Positions 1 through 9,111 of a stretch of DNA of 64,000 bases are shown here, piece after piece. Each line of letters begins with the position of its first letter. Positions within the stretch are counted from its first letter, which is position 1. Where the stretch lies: NCBI GenBank assembly GCA_022793065.1, contig JAAWCE010000001.1:1-64000 (forward strand), written 5' to 3'. Position numbers and translations under genes: made by a program. Under the pieces are notes generated by a model, which made no database searches, had not been told where the DNA came from, and saw only the letters and a program-made list of their open reading frames with translations. This DNA is from Lachnospiraceae bacterium. GTDB lineage: Bacteria; Bacillota; Clostridia; Lachnospirales; Lachnospiraceae.

Positions 1-102
1 ACAAGGTAAATAATGTTGTCTTATAACTTCTGATGGAGGGGGAATTCCTCCTTCCGTTATATCTATATAGATTTATTAGATTGGACTTTGTAACTATTAA
101 CC

Positions 103-140
103 AGTAGTCATTCTTGACTATACCATTATTATACTAGGAG
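103..140 (+). repeat. conserved hairpin leader, copy 1
   Basis: The sequence has a perfect 6-bp hairpin (TAGTCA, 4-nt loop, TGACTA) followed by a TACCATTATTATAC-type block and the ribosome site of the next gene. A near-identical block lies at 26516-26554 in front of the Rpn-family gene. The two downstream genes are unrelated, so the block itself is the conserved unit. It may be an operator, a promoter-proximal element or a mobile-element end; the sequence does not decide. Confidence 0.55.
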
Positions 141-150
141 AAATAGTTTT

Positions 151-474
151 ATGGAAAGATTAGCACAAAAACAGTACATATTTGATGTTTCAAAGGACAA
201 GCTGAAAAAATTAGGATTTCGGTATAGTAAAAAATATGAAGGATATATGCAGACATTTGAAGTATATAAATACAAGAACTTGGTTCCAATGATTTACTGT
301 AGGATTACAGTAGATGAAGAATCAAAAAGAGTATGGTTAAATATATGCGATGATCAGGATAGACTATATGCTCCTTATTATAATGAGGAATATGGAAAAA
401 ATAATATAATAAAACATATTGAAAAAGAGGTGGAAACAAAGCTGAATCAATTTGGCATTGAAAGAGTGGTGTAA
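151..474 (+). CDS. hypothetical protein of integrated element
   Basis: A 107-residue, lysine- and tyrosine-rich soluble protein with no signal peptide or membrane segment. I do not recognise a family. It is preceded by AGGAG at 135-139, 11 bases from the ATG. It lies in the same direction as, and close to, the next two small genes and the integrase, so it is probably cargo of the integrated element that ends at the tRNA. Codon use is AT-rich compared with the genes right of the tRNA, in line with foreign origin. Confidence 0.6.
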   Translation: MERLAQKQYIFDVSKDKLKKLGFRYSKKYEGYMQTFEVYKYKNLVPMIYCRITVDEESKRVWLNICDDQDRLYAPYYNEEYGKNNIIKHIEKEVETKLNQFGIERVV

Positions 475-476
475 AA

Positions 477-638
477 ATGAATATGATTTTGACTTCCGAA
501 TGTGAAAAGTGTGTTTATGGAACAATTGACGAAAGCAATAAAGCACGTATTAAAGTTATTTGTCAAGATAAAGGTAAAGAATATCATTATGGGCAATGTA
601 TCCCATGCGAAAATATGAAAAAGAAAACAGAGGAGTAA
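477..638 (+). CDS. small zinc-ribbon-like protein
   Basis: A 53-residue reading frame starting two bases after the previous stop. It contains two CxxC pairs, CEKC near residues 9-12 and CIPC near residues 41-44, about 28 residues apart. This is the pattern of a small zinc ribbon; zinc binding is inferred. The tight spacing to the genes on both sides suggests co-translation. No specific function can be named. Confidence 0.6.
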   Translation: MNMILTSECEKCVYGTIDESNKARIKVICQDKGKEYHYGQCIPCENMKKKTEE

Positions 639-645
639 CAAAATA

Positions 646-1161
646 ATGAAAAAGGTAGCGCAGTTTGAAAAAGTTAGTTTAGAACAGTTTATAAAAGACT
701 GGAATCAAACATTTGGAAATAGACCAGAACAAATGCTTAAAGAAATTTATAATAATATTAAATTACCAGAGAGAAAAACCAGATATAGTGCTGGGCACGA
801 CTTTCATATACCATTTGATTTTCGGATTGTACCTGGAGGCAGAGTTGCAATTCCAACAGGTATTAAATGTACAATGAATACTAACTATGTTATGCAAATA
901 TTCCCAAGAAGCAGTCTTGGAATTAAGAAGGGAATGTGTATATCAAATACGGTTCCTATCATAGATGCCGATTACATAAACGCTGATAACGAAGGACATA
1001 TCTTTATTAGTATTGAGAACCGGGGGACTGAAACAATTCTGCTGAACTCTGGAGAAAGCTTTGTACAGGCTATATTTGTTGAATATGGTATTGCTGATAA
1101 AAGTAAAATTGACACAGAAAGGAAGGGTGGAATTGGAAGTACAGGAAGACAAATAGAATGA
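646..1161 (+). CDS. dut: dUTP diphosphatase (dUTPase)
   Basis: A 171-residue trimeric-type dUTPase, which hydrolyses dUTP to dUMP and pyrophosphate. The conserved motifs appear in order: AGHDFHIP (motif 1), PRSSLGIKKG (motif 2), NTVPIIDADY (motif 3, with the catalytic Asp), VQAIFVEY (motif 4) and GGIGSTGRQ (motif 5). Motif 1 has AGHD where AGxD is usual, and motif 2 has PRSS, the common form. An N-terminal extension of about 45 residues precedes motif 1. dUTPases are common cargo of phages and integrative elements, which fits its place next to the integrase. Confidence 0.9.
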   Translation: MKKVAQFEKVSLEQFIKDWNQTFGNRPEQMLKEIYNNIKLPERKTRYSAGHDFHIPFDFRIVPGGRVAIPTGIKCTMNTNYVMQIFPRSSLGIKKGMCISNTVPIIDADYINADNEGHIFISIENRGTETILLNSGESFVQAIFVEYGIADKSKIDTERKGGIGSTGRQIE

Positions 1162-1203
1162 TAAAACAAATATGCTAAAAGTATAGAGAAAAGAAAGGGG
1201 ATT

Positions 1204-1246
1204 GGATCTATGTATAAGAAATAATAAATATATCATAGATCCTTTT
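1204..1246 (+). terminator. Rho-independent terminator
   Basis: A 9-bp perfect stem (GGATCTATG pairing with CATAGATCC) with a 21-nt loop is followed by TTTTA. It lies between dut and the integrase and would separate their transcripts. Confidence 0.6.
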
Positions 1247-1256
1247 ACATTATTGA

Positions 1257-2462
1257 ATGGACGATGAACTATTGAAATATGCTGTTGATAATGGTATGAT
1301 TAATTTATCATATGTGCAAGAACAGATTGAAATGAACAAAAGAAAGGAATTATTAGAGAAACATCCATATAAAATATGGGAGGGTAAAGAAGGTAAATGG
1401 TACACATATCTTCCAGATGAGGGAAAAGGAAGGGTACAGAGGGAACGAAAAAGTCAAAAAGAAATTGAAAATCTTGTAATTGGGTATTGGAAAGAACAGG
1501 AAGAAAATCCATCATTAACAGAGGTGTTTGAGGAATGGAATGATCGAAGACTGGAACTGAGAAAGATATCTAATGCAACCCACCTAAGAAATAAGCAGGT
1601 CTTTAACAGGCATTATAAAGAATTTGGGAAGAAAAAAATTAAGATGGTAAAGGAAGAAGAAATCCAGGATTTTCTTGAAGAACAGGTTTCAGATAAAGAG
1701 CTGACCGCAAAAGGGTTTTCAAACCTTAAAACCATTACAAGGGGGTTATTAAAACGGGCAAAAAAGCGGAAACTCATATCTTTTAATGTAGAAGAACTTT
1801 TTCAAGACCTTGATACTTCTGATACAGACTTTAGGAAGGTAATCAAAGAGGATTATGAAGAAGTATTTAATGAAGAAGAAATGCCGTTGATGATTAACTA
1901 CCTAAAGGAAAATCTTGATACAAAAAATATTGGGATACTATTGATGTTTGCAACTGGAATTAGAGTAGGGGAATTGGTAGCTCTTAAGCATGAAGTATTT
2001 GACGAGAATACTTTTAAGGTGCGCCGTACAGAAACACGGTTTATGGGAGAAAATGGAAAATATGTTTATGCGGTAAAAGAATTTCCTAAAAGCGAAGCGG
2101 GAGTCAGGACAGTTGTTATTCCTGACGATTATAAATGGCTTTGTTCTAAAATAAAGTTATTGAATCCGTTTGGAGAATATATATTTGTGGACGATCATGG
2201 GAAAAGGATGACCACTAACTGTATTAGGAGGAGACAGGAAAAAAATTGTAAGAAACTTGGAATATATAGAAAGTCTCCGCATAAAATCCGCAAGACATAC
2301 GGCACAATACTACTCGATCATAAAGTTGATAATAGGCTTATTATGGAACAAATGGGACATACAGATATTGCCTGTACGGAAAACTATTATCACAGAAATC
2401 GTAGAAGTATAGACACAAAAAGTCAGATTCTTAGTAATCTTCCTGAATTTAAGGCAAAATAA
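1257..2462 (+). CDS. tyrosine-family integrase at tRNA-Thr
   Basis: A 401-residue tyrosine recombinase. The catalytic set is visible: R236 in TGIRVGEL, H342 and R345 in HKIR, H368 in MGHTD, and nucleophile Y377 in ENYY. The N-terminal 85 residues, with an IWEGKEGKWYTYLPDEGKGR stretch, resemble the arm-DNA-binding domain of Tn916-type integrases, followed by a SAM-like core-binding domain. The gene ends 88 bases from the 3' end of tRNA-Thr. This is the usual position for the integrase of a prophage or integrative element inserted into a tRNA gene. The element continues to the left beyond the window. Confidence 0.9.
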   Translation: MDDELLKYAVDNGMINLSYVQEQIEMNKRKELLEKHPYKIWEGKEGKWYTYLPDEGKGRVQRERKSQKEIENLVIGYWKEQEENPSLTEVFEEWNDRRLELRKISNATHLRNKQVFNRHYKEFGKKKIKMVKEEEIQDFLEEQVSDKELTAKGFSNLKTITRGLLKRAKKRKLISFNVEELFQDLDTSDTDFRKVIKEDYEEVFNEEEMPLMINYLKENLDTKNIGILLMFATGIRVGELVALKHEVFDENTFKVRRTETRFMGENGKYVYAVKEFPKSEAGVRTVVIPDDYKWLCSKIKLLNPFGEYIFVDDHGKRMTTNCIRRRQEKNCKKLGIYRKSPHKIRKTYGTILLDHKVDNRLIMEQMGHTDIACTENYYHRNRRSIDTKSQILSNLPEFKAK

Positions 2463-2550
2463 AAACCAGCCAAATAGAGTTTGATTGGTTAGTTGATTGG
2501 TTTTGATTTCACGAAACCTCACAAATCCCATAAAATCAAGGATTCTTAAA

Positions 2551-2623
2551 AGCTGCTGACGGGAATCGGACCCGTGACCTCCGCACTACCAATGCGACGC
2601 TCTACCGACTGAGCCACAGCAGC
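2551..2623 (-). tRNA. tRNA-Thr (GGU anticodon)
   Basis: On the minus strand a complete cloverleaf can be folded: 7-bp acceptor stem GCTGCTG/CAGCAGC, D arm with GCTC/GAGC, an anticodon loop TTGGTAG giving anticodon GGU, a T stem ACGGG/CCCGT, and a T discriminator base. CCA is not encoded. The 3' end faces the integrase gene, so this end is the likely attachment site. Confidence 0.93.
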
Positions 2624-2657
2624 ATCAAGTGTATGCTTATCACAACCACCGAAAATT

Positions 2658-2686
2658 ATTATATCAATTAAACTGATTTTTGTCAA
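2658..2686 (-). promoter_or_regulatory. consensus promoter of tRNA-Thr
   Basis: On the minus strand, TTGACA (2681-2686) and TATAAT (2658-2663) are 17 bp apart, and the tRNA 5' end is 35 bases downstream of the -10 box. Both hexamers match the sigma-A consensus exactly. Confidence 0.85.
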
Positions 2687-2828
2687 TAAGAAAATTCATA
2701 TTTATATCAAGAATTTTGTAAAATAAAGAAGAATGGGAAAAAGAAAGCAAGGGAAGTGAAAGGGTAGACAGAGAGAAAGGTTTGCAGTATACTTATGTTA
2801 TTCATATTAATATGGAAGGAGCAGAGAA

Positions 2829-3107
2829 ATGGATCTTTTGGAAAAGGTAGGGACTTCTATTGCTGCAAAAGGAAAAGAAGCTATGGATAAAGCAAAAGTG
2901 CTGGCAGAGATTGCGAGCTTGAAAAGCCAGATTGCAACTTGTGAGGAAGTAATTAAGAAGAATTATTTGGAAATTGGAAAACAGTATTTTGATGAGTACA
3001 GCGATGTGCCGGATGCTCCGTTTGAAAAGCAGTGTATGGCGATTCGGAATGCCAGAAACGGGGTGCAGGAGTTACAGGAAAGGATTGAAGAACTAAAAGG
3101 TTTATAG
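2829..3107 (+). CDS. small coiled-coil protein
   Basis: A 92-residue, charged, helix-rich protein with no signal peptide or membrane segment. The heptad-like stretches at residues 15-50 and 70-92 (ending in LQERIEELKGL) predict a coiled coil. The start has the site GGAAGGAG about 7 bases upstream. Proteins of this shape are common in Lachnospiraceae, but I know no assigned role. It is monocistronic and ends at the shared terminator at 3182. Confidence 0.7.
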   Translation: MDLLEKVGTSIAAKGKEAMDKAKVLAEIASLKSQIATCEEVIKKNYLEIGKQYFDEYSDVPDAPFEKQCMAIRNARNGVQELQERIEELKGL

Positions 3108-3181
3108 AAGTTAAAGGTGTGGACTGGAAAAAGGGGATCTGGCAAAATCGCAGAGAGTATTACGAAACAAGAGAGATGATT

Positions 3182-3224
3182 AAAACCCATAGAGCCTGAA
3201 ATTTCAGGTTCTATGGGTTTTAAT
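3182..3224. terminator. bidirectional terminator
   Basis: A 20-bp stem with one wobble pair, with A-rich 5' and T-rich 3' flanks, lies between convergent genes. It can end transcription from either side. Confidence 0.85.
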
Positions 3225-3263
3225 TGATTAACATAACATTGAAAAGAGCCATTAAGATCTGGT

Positions 3264-5999
3264 TTATTCTTCGTCTTCGTCCTCGTCTTCATAATCATCG
3301 TTGTTGTCTTCAGGATAGATTCCGGCTTCTTGTCTCCGAAGATCAAGTTCATATTGCTGACGATTAAGGATTTCCTCGTAATCAGGGTTAGCAAAGAAAG
3401 AAGCATTGTGCATACATTGATTGGAGGTGGCCGGGCCGTTGGAGATGGGCTCGCCATTGGGGCCTTGCGTAATCATCGTAGATCCCTGAATGAGCGAAGC
3501 GTCTTCAATCAGAGGTACGGTGGTGGTTGATTCCACAACGAAAGGACATTCGGGTGAAGCGGGCAAGTGGTCGTAATCGCATACCCGTCCTACGTAATGA
3601 ATGTTGCAGCTTTCAAGAGGAACGGTTCCCTCTGCAAAAGATTCCGTTTTGGAACCGCAGATACCGGGTATGGGCAAGAGACCGGATACGCTGCAGACCT
3701 CAGATTTTACAATTCCCTGTGGAATAGAGAATTGTTCCACGGGAAGGTTTTCGTGGACGCGCTTCATAACCGCACGCCATAATACTTTGGCAACATCGGT
3801 CTCCTTACCCGGATTAGAATTACGCATACCGATATTATTGTCATACCCGGCCCAAACGCTGCAGGTATAATAGGGGGTAAAGCCGGCAAACCATACGTCG
3901 TGATAATCGGTTGAAGTACCGGTCTTGCCCGCGATTGCCATTGTATTGTTAAAATTGCAGCTTGCGCCTGTACCGGTAGTCACCACATCCACCATGGCGT
4001 CTGTGAGCAGATAAGCGGTAGTTTCTTTGATGACCTGTTTTGATTCCGGATTTGTATTGTCCAGTATGACATTGCCATTGGCGTCTGTGACCCGTGTATA
4101 AAGTTTTGGAGCCACATAATGTCCATGGTTTGCAATAGCGGCGTAGGCGGCGTTTAGCTCATAGGGAGTAACGCCATAGGTAAGACCGCCCAGAGCAAGC
4201 GTCTGATTTACGTCCGTGTAATAATCTCCTTTGATTTCTACGCCGTCCGTCAGCGTGGTAAAGCCAAAATTAAGAAGATAATTGTAACCTAGCTGGGGGC
4301 CGATGGTGGTTAAAGTCTTTACGGCGACAATATTCAGAGATTCCCTGATTGCTTCCCGGATAGGGTTAATGCCCCGATATCCTTTGTACCAGTTGCTCAC
4401 CGGTTTACCGTTGTTATAATTAAACGGAGCATCCAGGTATGGAGTGGCAAGAGTTTGTCCCATGCTGTCCAGGGCGGGGGCAAAGGCTGCCAGCACCTTG
4501 AAGGTAGAACCGGGAGAACGCTTTGCATCCGTTGCCCTGTTTAAGGTACGCCGTCCTTCTTTTGCACCCCGGCCGCCTACGATGGCAACCACATAACCTG
4601 TTTCCTGGTCTTCAATGGCCATACCGGCCTGTGGCTGCGGCGTCATTGAAATGCTTTCCGAATAATTATCTTCATTGTCGGCAATTCCAAGCTGGGCCAG
4701 CATTGCGGTGCGGTAAGCGGTAATGGCTTCATAGGCGGCGTCCTGGGAACTAAAGATCAGATTAAATCCCTTGTCTTTATTTTCCTTAAACCAGGAAGTC
4801 ATATTTTCTTTGCTGAAGTTTACCCGTTCCTTATCCGAAGTATAAATGGTCAGAGCATAGTTTAAAAGCCATTTAACATTTTCCGGATAGTTGTCGGGAT
4901 TGGCAAATTCTTCATCGGCAATGGCCTGAATGGCCGGATCCATGGTGGATTCAATACGAAGTCCGCCGGAGAGCATCAGGTATTCTGCCGTAGTTTCGCT
5001 GTAGCCGGCCAAATTTACCAGGTCTGCCCGCACTTGTTCATATACGGCATCTGAAAAATAGGAACCGGCGGTGGTATTGGGACTGGTTCGATAATCCGTG
5101 TCATATACGTCGATGCGCTCGTAAACAGCTTCCGTATCTGCCATTGCTTCATCATATTGTTCTTTTGTGATAAACTCCAGTTCTAACATTTCATCAAGGC
5201 AGGACTTTCGGCGTTTGGCGTTTTCCTCCGGGAACCGGATGGGATTATAGCCGTAAGGATTCTGGGTGATGGAGGCAATGACCGCGCTTTCGGAAAGGGT
5301 AAGTTCGCTGCAGGACTTACCGAAATACCTTTGAGAGGCGGATTCCACGCCCAATGTATTCTGGCCTAAGTTAATGACGTTCATATAACGCAGAAGGATT
5401 TCATCTTTGTCATAATATTTGGAAATCTCCAAAGCCAGATATTGCTCTTGCAGTTTACGCTTTATCATCTTAATCAGATTTCCGTTTTCTTCCGTCCATG
5501 TGGTAAAGATTGTATTTTTTAAAAGCTGTTGTGTAATTGTGCTGGCGCCTTCTCTGGATTTGCCCATGGTTTCAATGAAATGCCAACCGGCTCTTGCCAT
5601 ACCATAAAAATCAATGCCATTGTGTTGATAAAAACGTTTGTCTTCAATGGCCACAAATGCTTGCGCTAAATGTTTTGGGATTAAATCCATATTGTTAATC
5701 TGGATTCTGTTGGAGTTAGTGCTCACATATTGATCTATTTCATTGCCTTCGCAGTCGTAGACAATGGTAGCTTCACCGGTTGCAGCCACCGCTTCTAAGG
5801 CGATTCTGGGCGTGGAGGCAAGAATACCTTTAAAAATGCCGATTCCGGCCGATATCCCACAGATAATAAGGCCGAGAAAAGCGGCCATTGCAAGTTTGAC
5901 CAGGGAGATTCCCAGCTTTCTTGCCCATTTTGCGGCCTTAGAATTAAGCGCCCTTTGCTTGGCACGAATGCCCTGTTTCCCGTAATTCATTTCGTTCAC
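3264..5999 (-). CDS. class A penicillin-binding protein (PBP1A type)
   Basis: A 911-residue bifunctional peptidoglycan synthase that polymerises lipid II and cross-links stem peptides. An N-terminal cytoplasmic segment and one membrane helix (about residues 31-58) are followed by the GT51 transglycosylase domain, with EDKRFYQH at 119-126 and GASTITQQLLKN at 151-162. The transpeptidase domain has SxxK as STFK near residue 498, SLN near 554 and KTGTS near 692. The C-terminal tail is strongly acidic (DNNDDYEDEDEDEE). All catalytic motifs are present, so it should be active. It is transcribed divergently from the YigZ-family gene. Confidence 0.95.
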   Translation of the reverse strand: MNEMNYGKQGIRAKQRALNSKAAKWARKLGISLVKLAMAAFLGLIICGISAGIGIFKGILASTPRIALEAVAATGEATIVYDCEGNEIDQYVSTNSNRIQINNMDLIPKHLAQAFVAIEDKRFYQHNGIDFYGMARAGWHFIETMGKSREGASTITQQLLKNTIFTTWTEENGNLIKMIKRKLQEQYLALEISKYYDKDEILLRYMNVINLGQNTLGVESASQRYFGKSCSELTLSESAVIASITQNPYGYNPIRFPEENAKRRKSCLDEMLELEFITKEQYDEAMADTEAVYERIDVYDTDYRTSPNTTAGSYFSDAVYEQVRADLVNLAGYSETTAEYLMLSGGLRIESTMDPAIQAIADEEFANPDNYPENVKWLLNYALTIYTSDKERVNFSKENMTSWFKENKDKGFNLIFSSQDAAYEAITAYRTAMLAQLGIADNEDNYSESISMTPQPQAGMAIEDQETGYVVAIVGGRGAKEGRRTLNRATDAKRSPGSTFKVLAAFAPALDSMGQTLATPYLDAPFNYNNGKPVSNWYKGYRGINPIREAIRESLNIVAVKTLTTIGPQLGYNYLLNFGFTTLTDGVEIKGDYYTDVNQTLALGGLTYGVTPYELNAAYAAIANHGHYVAPKLYTRVTDANGNVILDNTNPESKQVIKETTAYLLTDAMVDVVTTGTGASCNFNNTMAIAGKTGTSTDYHDVWFAGFTPYYTCSVWAGYDNNIGMRNSNPGKETDVAKVLWRAVMKRVHENLPVEQFSIPQGIVKSEVCSVSGLLPIPGICGSKTESFAEGTVPLESCNIHYVGRVCDYDHLPASPECPFVVESTTTVPLIEDASLIQGSTMITQGPNGEPISNGPATSNQCMHNASFFANPDYEEILNRQQYELDLRRQEAGIYPEDNNDDYEDEDEDEE

Positions 6000-6175
6000 C
6001 TTTCTTTCCTGAAATGTAACTGGTACGCATATGTAGACTTATTATAGCAAAAAATGTCAGGTAAATAAAGTTTTTCCTATGTTTCTTAATAATTGTTTCA
6101 CATTTTGGACAAATTATGCTATGCTAATGTAAGAAAAACGGAAACAAATGATAAAATGGAAGCGGAGGGGAGGTC

Positions 6176-6820
6176 ATGGAGGAGAGAAAAGAGGATTCTT
6201 ATCGGGTACTGCTGACAGGAGGCCAGGGAGAGTATGTGGAGAAAAAGTCCCGGTTTATCGCAACACTGCAGAAATGCGAGAGTGAAGAGGAAGCATTTCT
6301 GTTCATAGAGAAAATCAAGAAAAAATATTGGGATGCCAGGCATAATTGTTATGCGTTTGTCATTGGCGCGAAAGGAGAACTGGCTCGTTACAGCGATGAC
6401 GGCGAGCCCGGCGGCACCGCGGGAAGACCTATGCTGGAGGTGTTAAACGGGGAGGGAATCTGCAATGCGGCAGTGGTGGTGACCAGGTATTTCGGCGGTG
6501 TGCTGTTGGGAACAGGGGGGTTGGTCAGGGCATATACACAGGCGGTAAAAGAAGGATTAAAAAATTCTTCGCTGGGCAGAATGTGCTATGGTTATGAAGT
6601 AAATGTAACTGTGGATTATACTGGTATCGGCAAGATTTTGTATTTGTTGGGAAATGTGGGCATAGAACCTGTATCCAGTGATTATGGGGAGCAGGTATTG
6701 TTGTCGCTGCAGGTTCCGGCTCAATTGGTGGGAGAATTGAAGAAAAATATTGCAGATGCAACAGGAGGTAAGGCGGTTTTTGAGAAAAAGGGCGGTATCT
6801 ATTACATTGACAAAGAGTGA
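6176..6820 (+). CDS. YigZ/IMPACT family protein
   Basis: A 214-residue protein of the UPF0029 (YigZ/IMPACT) family. The signature is clear: KKSRFIA near residue 26, ARHNCYA with SDDGEPGGTAGRP near 57-88, and VVVTRYFGGVLLGTGGLVRA near 102-121. A C-terminal DUF1949-type domain follows. The family is linked to translation control, but the bacterial function is not settled. The start has GGAGGGGAGG just upstream. Confidence 0.9.
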   Translation: MEERKEDSYRVLLTGGQGEYVEKKSRFIATLQKCESEEEAFLFIEKIKKKYWDARHNCYAFVIGAKGELARYSDDGEPGGTAGRPMLEVLNGEGICNAAVVVTRYFGGVLLGTGGLVRAYTQAVKEGLKNSSLGRMCYGYEVNVTVDYTGIGKILYLLGNVGIEPVSSDYGEQVLLSLQVPAQLVGELKKNIADATGGKAVFEKKGGIYYIDKE

Positions 6821-6870
6821 AAGGTAGCATATACTTTTTGTAAAATAGCATTTTGAAAGGTGGTGGTTTT

Positions 6871-6981
6871 ATGAAGTGTCAGCAAAAAAATAATGACAAT
6901 CCTCTTCCGGAACGAAGTTGCGGCCTGATGAAAAACCACATAAAGGAGAGATGCTATGGAAAAGAGAATGGATTTAGATGA
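6871..6981 (+). CDS. possible 36-residue upstream peptide of mgtE
   Basis: A short reading frame beginning MKCQQKNNDNPLPERSC, with the ribosome site AAGGTGGTGG 4-5 bases upstream. It overlaps the first 26 bases of mgtE in another frame. That arrangement would couple mgtE translation to that of the peptide, or let the peptide act as a leader. No homologue is known to me and the frame may be fortuitous. Confidence 0.3.
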   Translation: MKCQQKNNDNPLPERSCGLMKNHIKERCYGKENGFR

Positions 6982-8305
6982 GCTGAAAAGGCTTTTGGAC
7001 GGAAAAAAATATACGGATATCAGACAGTTTTTGAACGATATTAACGAAGCCGACATTGCGGCGCTGATGGAAGAGTTGACGCCGGAGGATATGCTGAAAG
7101 TGTATCGCATTTTATCGAAGGATTTGGCGGCGGACGTATTTTCCTATCTGGAGGTGGACCGTCAGCAGGCCATTATCAATTCGCTGTCCGACAAAGAAGC
7201 AGCAACCATAATTGACAATCTATGGGCGGATGACGCGGTGGACTTTTTGGAAGAGATGCCGGCAAATGTGGTGGAAAAATTGTTGGCGAATGCCAGGCCC
7301 GACACGCGCCAGGCAATTAATCAAATTCTGCGCTATCCGGAAGATTCTGCCGGAAGCATTATGACGGTGGAATATGTCTCTTTCAAGGAAAACCTGACCG
7401 TGGATCAAGCCATTGAGCGCATCCGAAAAGTGGGCTTAGACAGCGAGACGATTAATATCTGTTATGTGCTGGACGCCCAGAGAAAATTGGTTGGGACGGT
7501 TGCGCTGCGCTATCTTTTATTGAGCCAGGGGAATGAGATTATTGGCGATATTATGAATGAAAATGTCATTGCCATCAATACGCTTATGGACCAGGAGCAG
7601 GCGGCGGCCCAGTTTAAAAAGTACGATTTTACGGCTATGCCGGTGGTGGATAATGAGAATCGGCTGGTGGGAATTATTACGGTGGACGATATTGTGGACA
7701 TTATAGAGGAAGAGGTTACGGAAGATATGGAGAAGATGGCCGCTATTCTGCCCAGTGACAAGCCATATATGAAAACCACCGTGGGGGAAACTTACAGAAA
7801 GCGGATTCCATGGCTGCTTCTTTTGATGGTATCGGCCACCTTTACCGGAGCCATTATTTCTTCTTTTGAAGAGGCCCTTAGTGTGTATGCGGCATTGATT
7901 GCTTTTATTCCAATGTTGATGGATACGGGGGGAAACGCAGGGGGGCAGGCCAGTGTGACGATTATCCGCGGACTGTCTTTGGGGGAGATTACCTATCACG
8001 ATGTGCCCAAGATTATGTGGAAAGAAGTCAGAGTGGCCGCGTTGTGCGGTCTTACATTGGCGGCGGCTAATTTTGGCAAGCTGCTGCTTTTGGACAGGGT
8101 GGGGCCTTATGTGGCATTGACGGTATGTTTGACTTTGGTGTCTGCGGTTCTGGTGGCAATGTTGGTGGGATGCCTTTTGCCCATTGCGGCTAAGAAACTG
8201 GGCTTTGACCCGGCGGTGATGGCAAGTCCTTTTATCACAACCATTGTGGATGCATTGTCTTTGCTGTTATATTTCAGGTTTGCAATGATCATTATGGGGA
8301 TATGA
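6956..8305 (+). CDS. mgtE: magnesium transporter MgtE
   Basis: A 449-residue MgtE channel for Mg2+ uptake across the cytoplasmic membrane. It has the N-terminal MgtE_N helical domain (about residues 1-125), a CBS-domain pair (about 130-250) that senses cytosolic Mg2+, a connecting helix, and about five membrane helices from residue 280. The conserved pore segment PMLMDTGGNAGGQAS is near residues 319-333. Length is standard. The ATG has AAAGGAGAG upstream. No M-box riboswitch was recognised in the 135 bases before it. Confidence 0.95.
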   Translation: MEKRMDLDELKRLLDGKKYTDIRQFLNDINEADIAALMEELTPEDMLKVYRILSKDLAADVFSYLEVDRQQAIINSLSDKEAATIIDNLWADDAVDFLEEMPANVVEKLLANARPDTRQAINQILRYPEDSAGSIMTVEYVSFKENLTVDQAIERIRKVGLDSETINICYVLDAQRKLVGTVALRYLLLSQGNEIIGDIMNENVIAINTLMDQEQAAAQFKKYDFTAMPVVDNENRLVGIITVDDIVDIIEEEVTEDMEKMAAILPSDKPYMKTTVGETYRKRIPWLLLLMVSATFTGAIISSFEEALSVYAALIAFIPMLMDTGGNAGGQASVTIIRGLSLGEITYHDVPKIMWKEVRVAALCGLTLAAANFGKLLLLDRVGPYVALTVCLTLVSAVLVAMLVGCLLPIAAKKLGFDPAVMASPFITTIVDALSLLLYFRFAMIIMGI

Positions 8306-8401
8306 TAAATTCTCCTAAAATGGTTTTCAATGATATAAAAATTTGATACAATAAAAATAAAAAGGACAATCGGGGATGGCCCGGAACGGAGGTAAGGATT
8401 T

Positions 8402-9070
8402 ATGAGGTATTTTTTTCAATCGGTAGTTGAGAAGAAAGAAAAGGGTTATATGATTCAGATTCCTTTTAATGTATGGGAAGTCTGTAAGCAGAGAGATGTG
8501 ATTCAGGGGGATTTGGTGCTTGACAATAAAGTGATAGACTGTGAGCTGCTGCCAAAGGAGAAAGGAAATTATGAAATTCATATCAGCGACGATGATGCGG
8601 TCAGCGTGGAGGCGGGTGTGGCGCACAAAATACTGCTTCATGTAACCGGTTCTCTGATCAGAATGGACCAGAACAGTCCGTACAGTTTTGAGAACCCTAT
8701 ACGCAAAATTGACAGCATGAATGTCATCATTCAGCCTGAAGATGGTTTGTGCGGGCAGGCCTGTGTTGCAATGCTTGCGGGGGTTACGATTGCGGAGGTA
8801 ATTACGGTCATGGATTGCCGGGAGTGGCAGGCTACCATGGGGCGCATGATTTCAGCACTGAATTATTATGGCATTGACCATACGGATATTATTAATTATA
8901 CGGAGGGTCGTGACACGGTTCTGCCTAAGTGCTGTATTATGATGGAGAAAATGGGACGGTTCTGTCATTACCTTGTGCATTTTGACGGAAAGTATTATGA
9001 TTCTAACTTAGGGGTACTGGAAGAGTATGATATGTCTAAGTTGTTGGGATATTTGGAGATTAAGTGCTGA
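8402..9070 (+). CDS. C39-like cysteine peptidase fused to DUF1905-like domain
   Basis: A 222-residue protein with two parts. Residues 1-85 (YMIQIPFNVWEVC through GVAHKILLHV) resemble the small beta-barrel DUF1905 fold. Residues 105-222 resemble a papain-like C39 domain: Q111 and C117 or C121 in QPEDGLCGQACVAML, then H189 and D200 in CHYLVHFDGKYYD. There is no signal peptide and no adjacent ABC transporter or bacteriocin gene, so it is not a standard leader peptidase. Both domain calls are by eye. It appears to be a single-gene unit, followed by a hairpin at 9112. Confidence 0.6.
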   Translation: MRYFFQSVVEKKEKGYMIQIPFNVWEVCKQRDVIQGDLVLDNKVIDCELLPKEKGNYEIHISDDDAVSVEAGVAHKILLHVTGSLIRMDQNSPYSFENPIRKIDSMNVIIQPEDGLCGQACVAMLAGVTIAEVITVMDCREWQATMGRMISALNYYGIDHTDIINYTEGRDTVLPKCCIMMEKMGRFCHYLVHFDGKYYDSNLGVLEEYDMSKLLGYLEIKC

Positions 9071-9111
9071 AAATAGAATAAAGCCACAGGATGAGATAGC
9101 ACAATTCATAT

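Noticed and set aside
6820-6955. M-box (Mg2+) riboswitch before mgtE
   Set aside because: The space is only 135 bases and none of the conserved M-box strings could be recognised.
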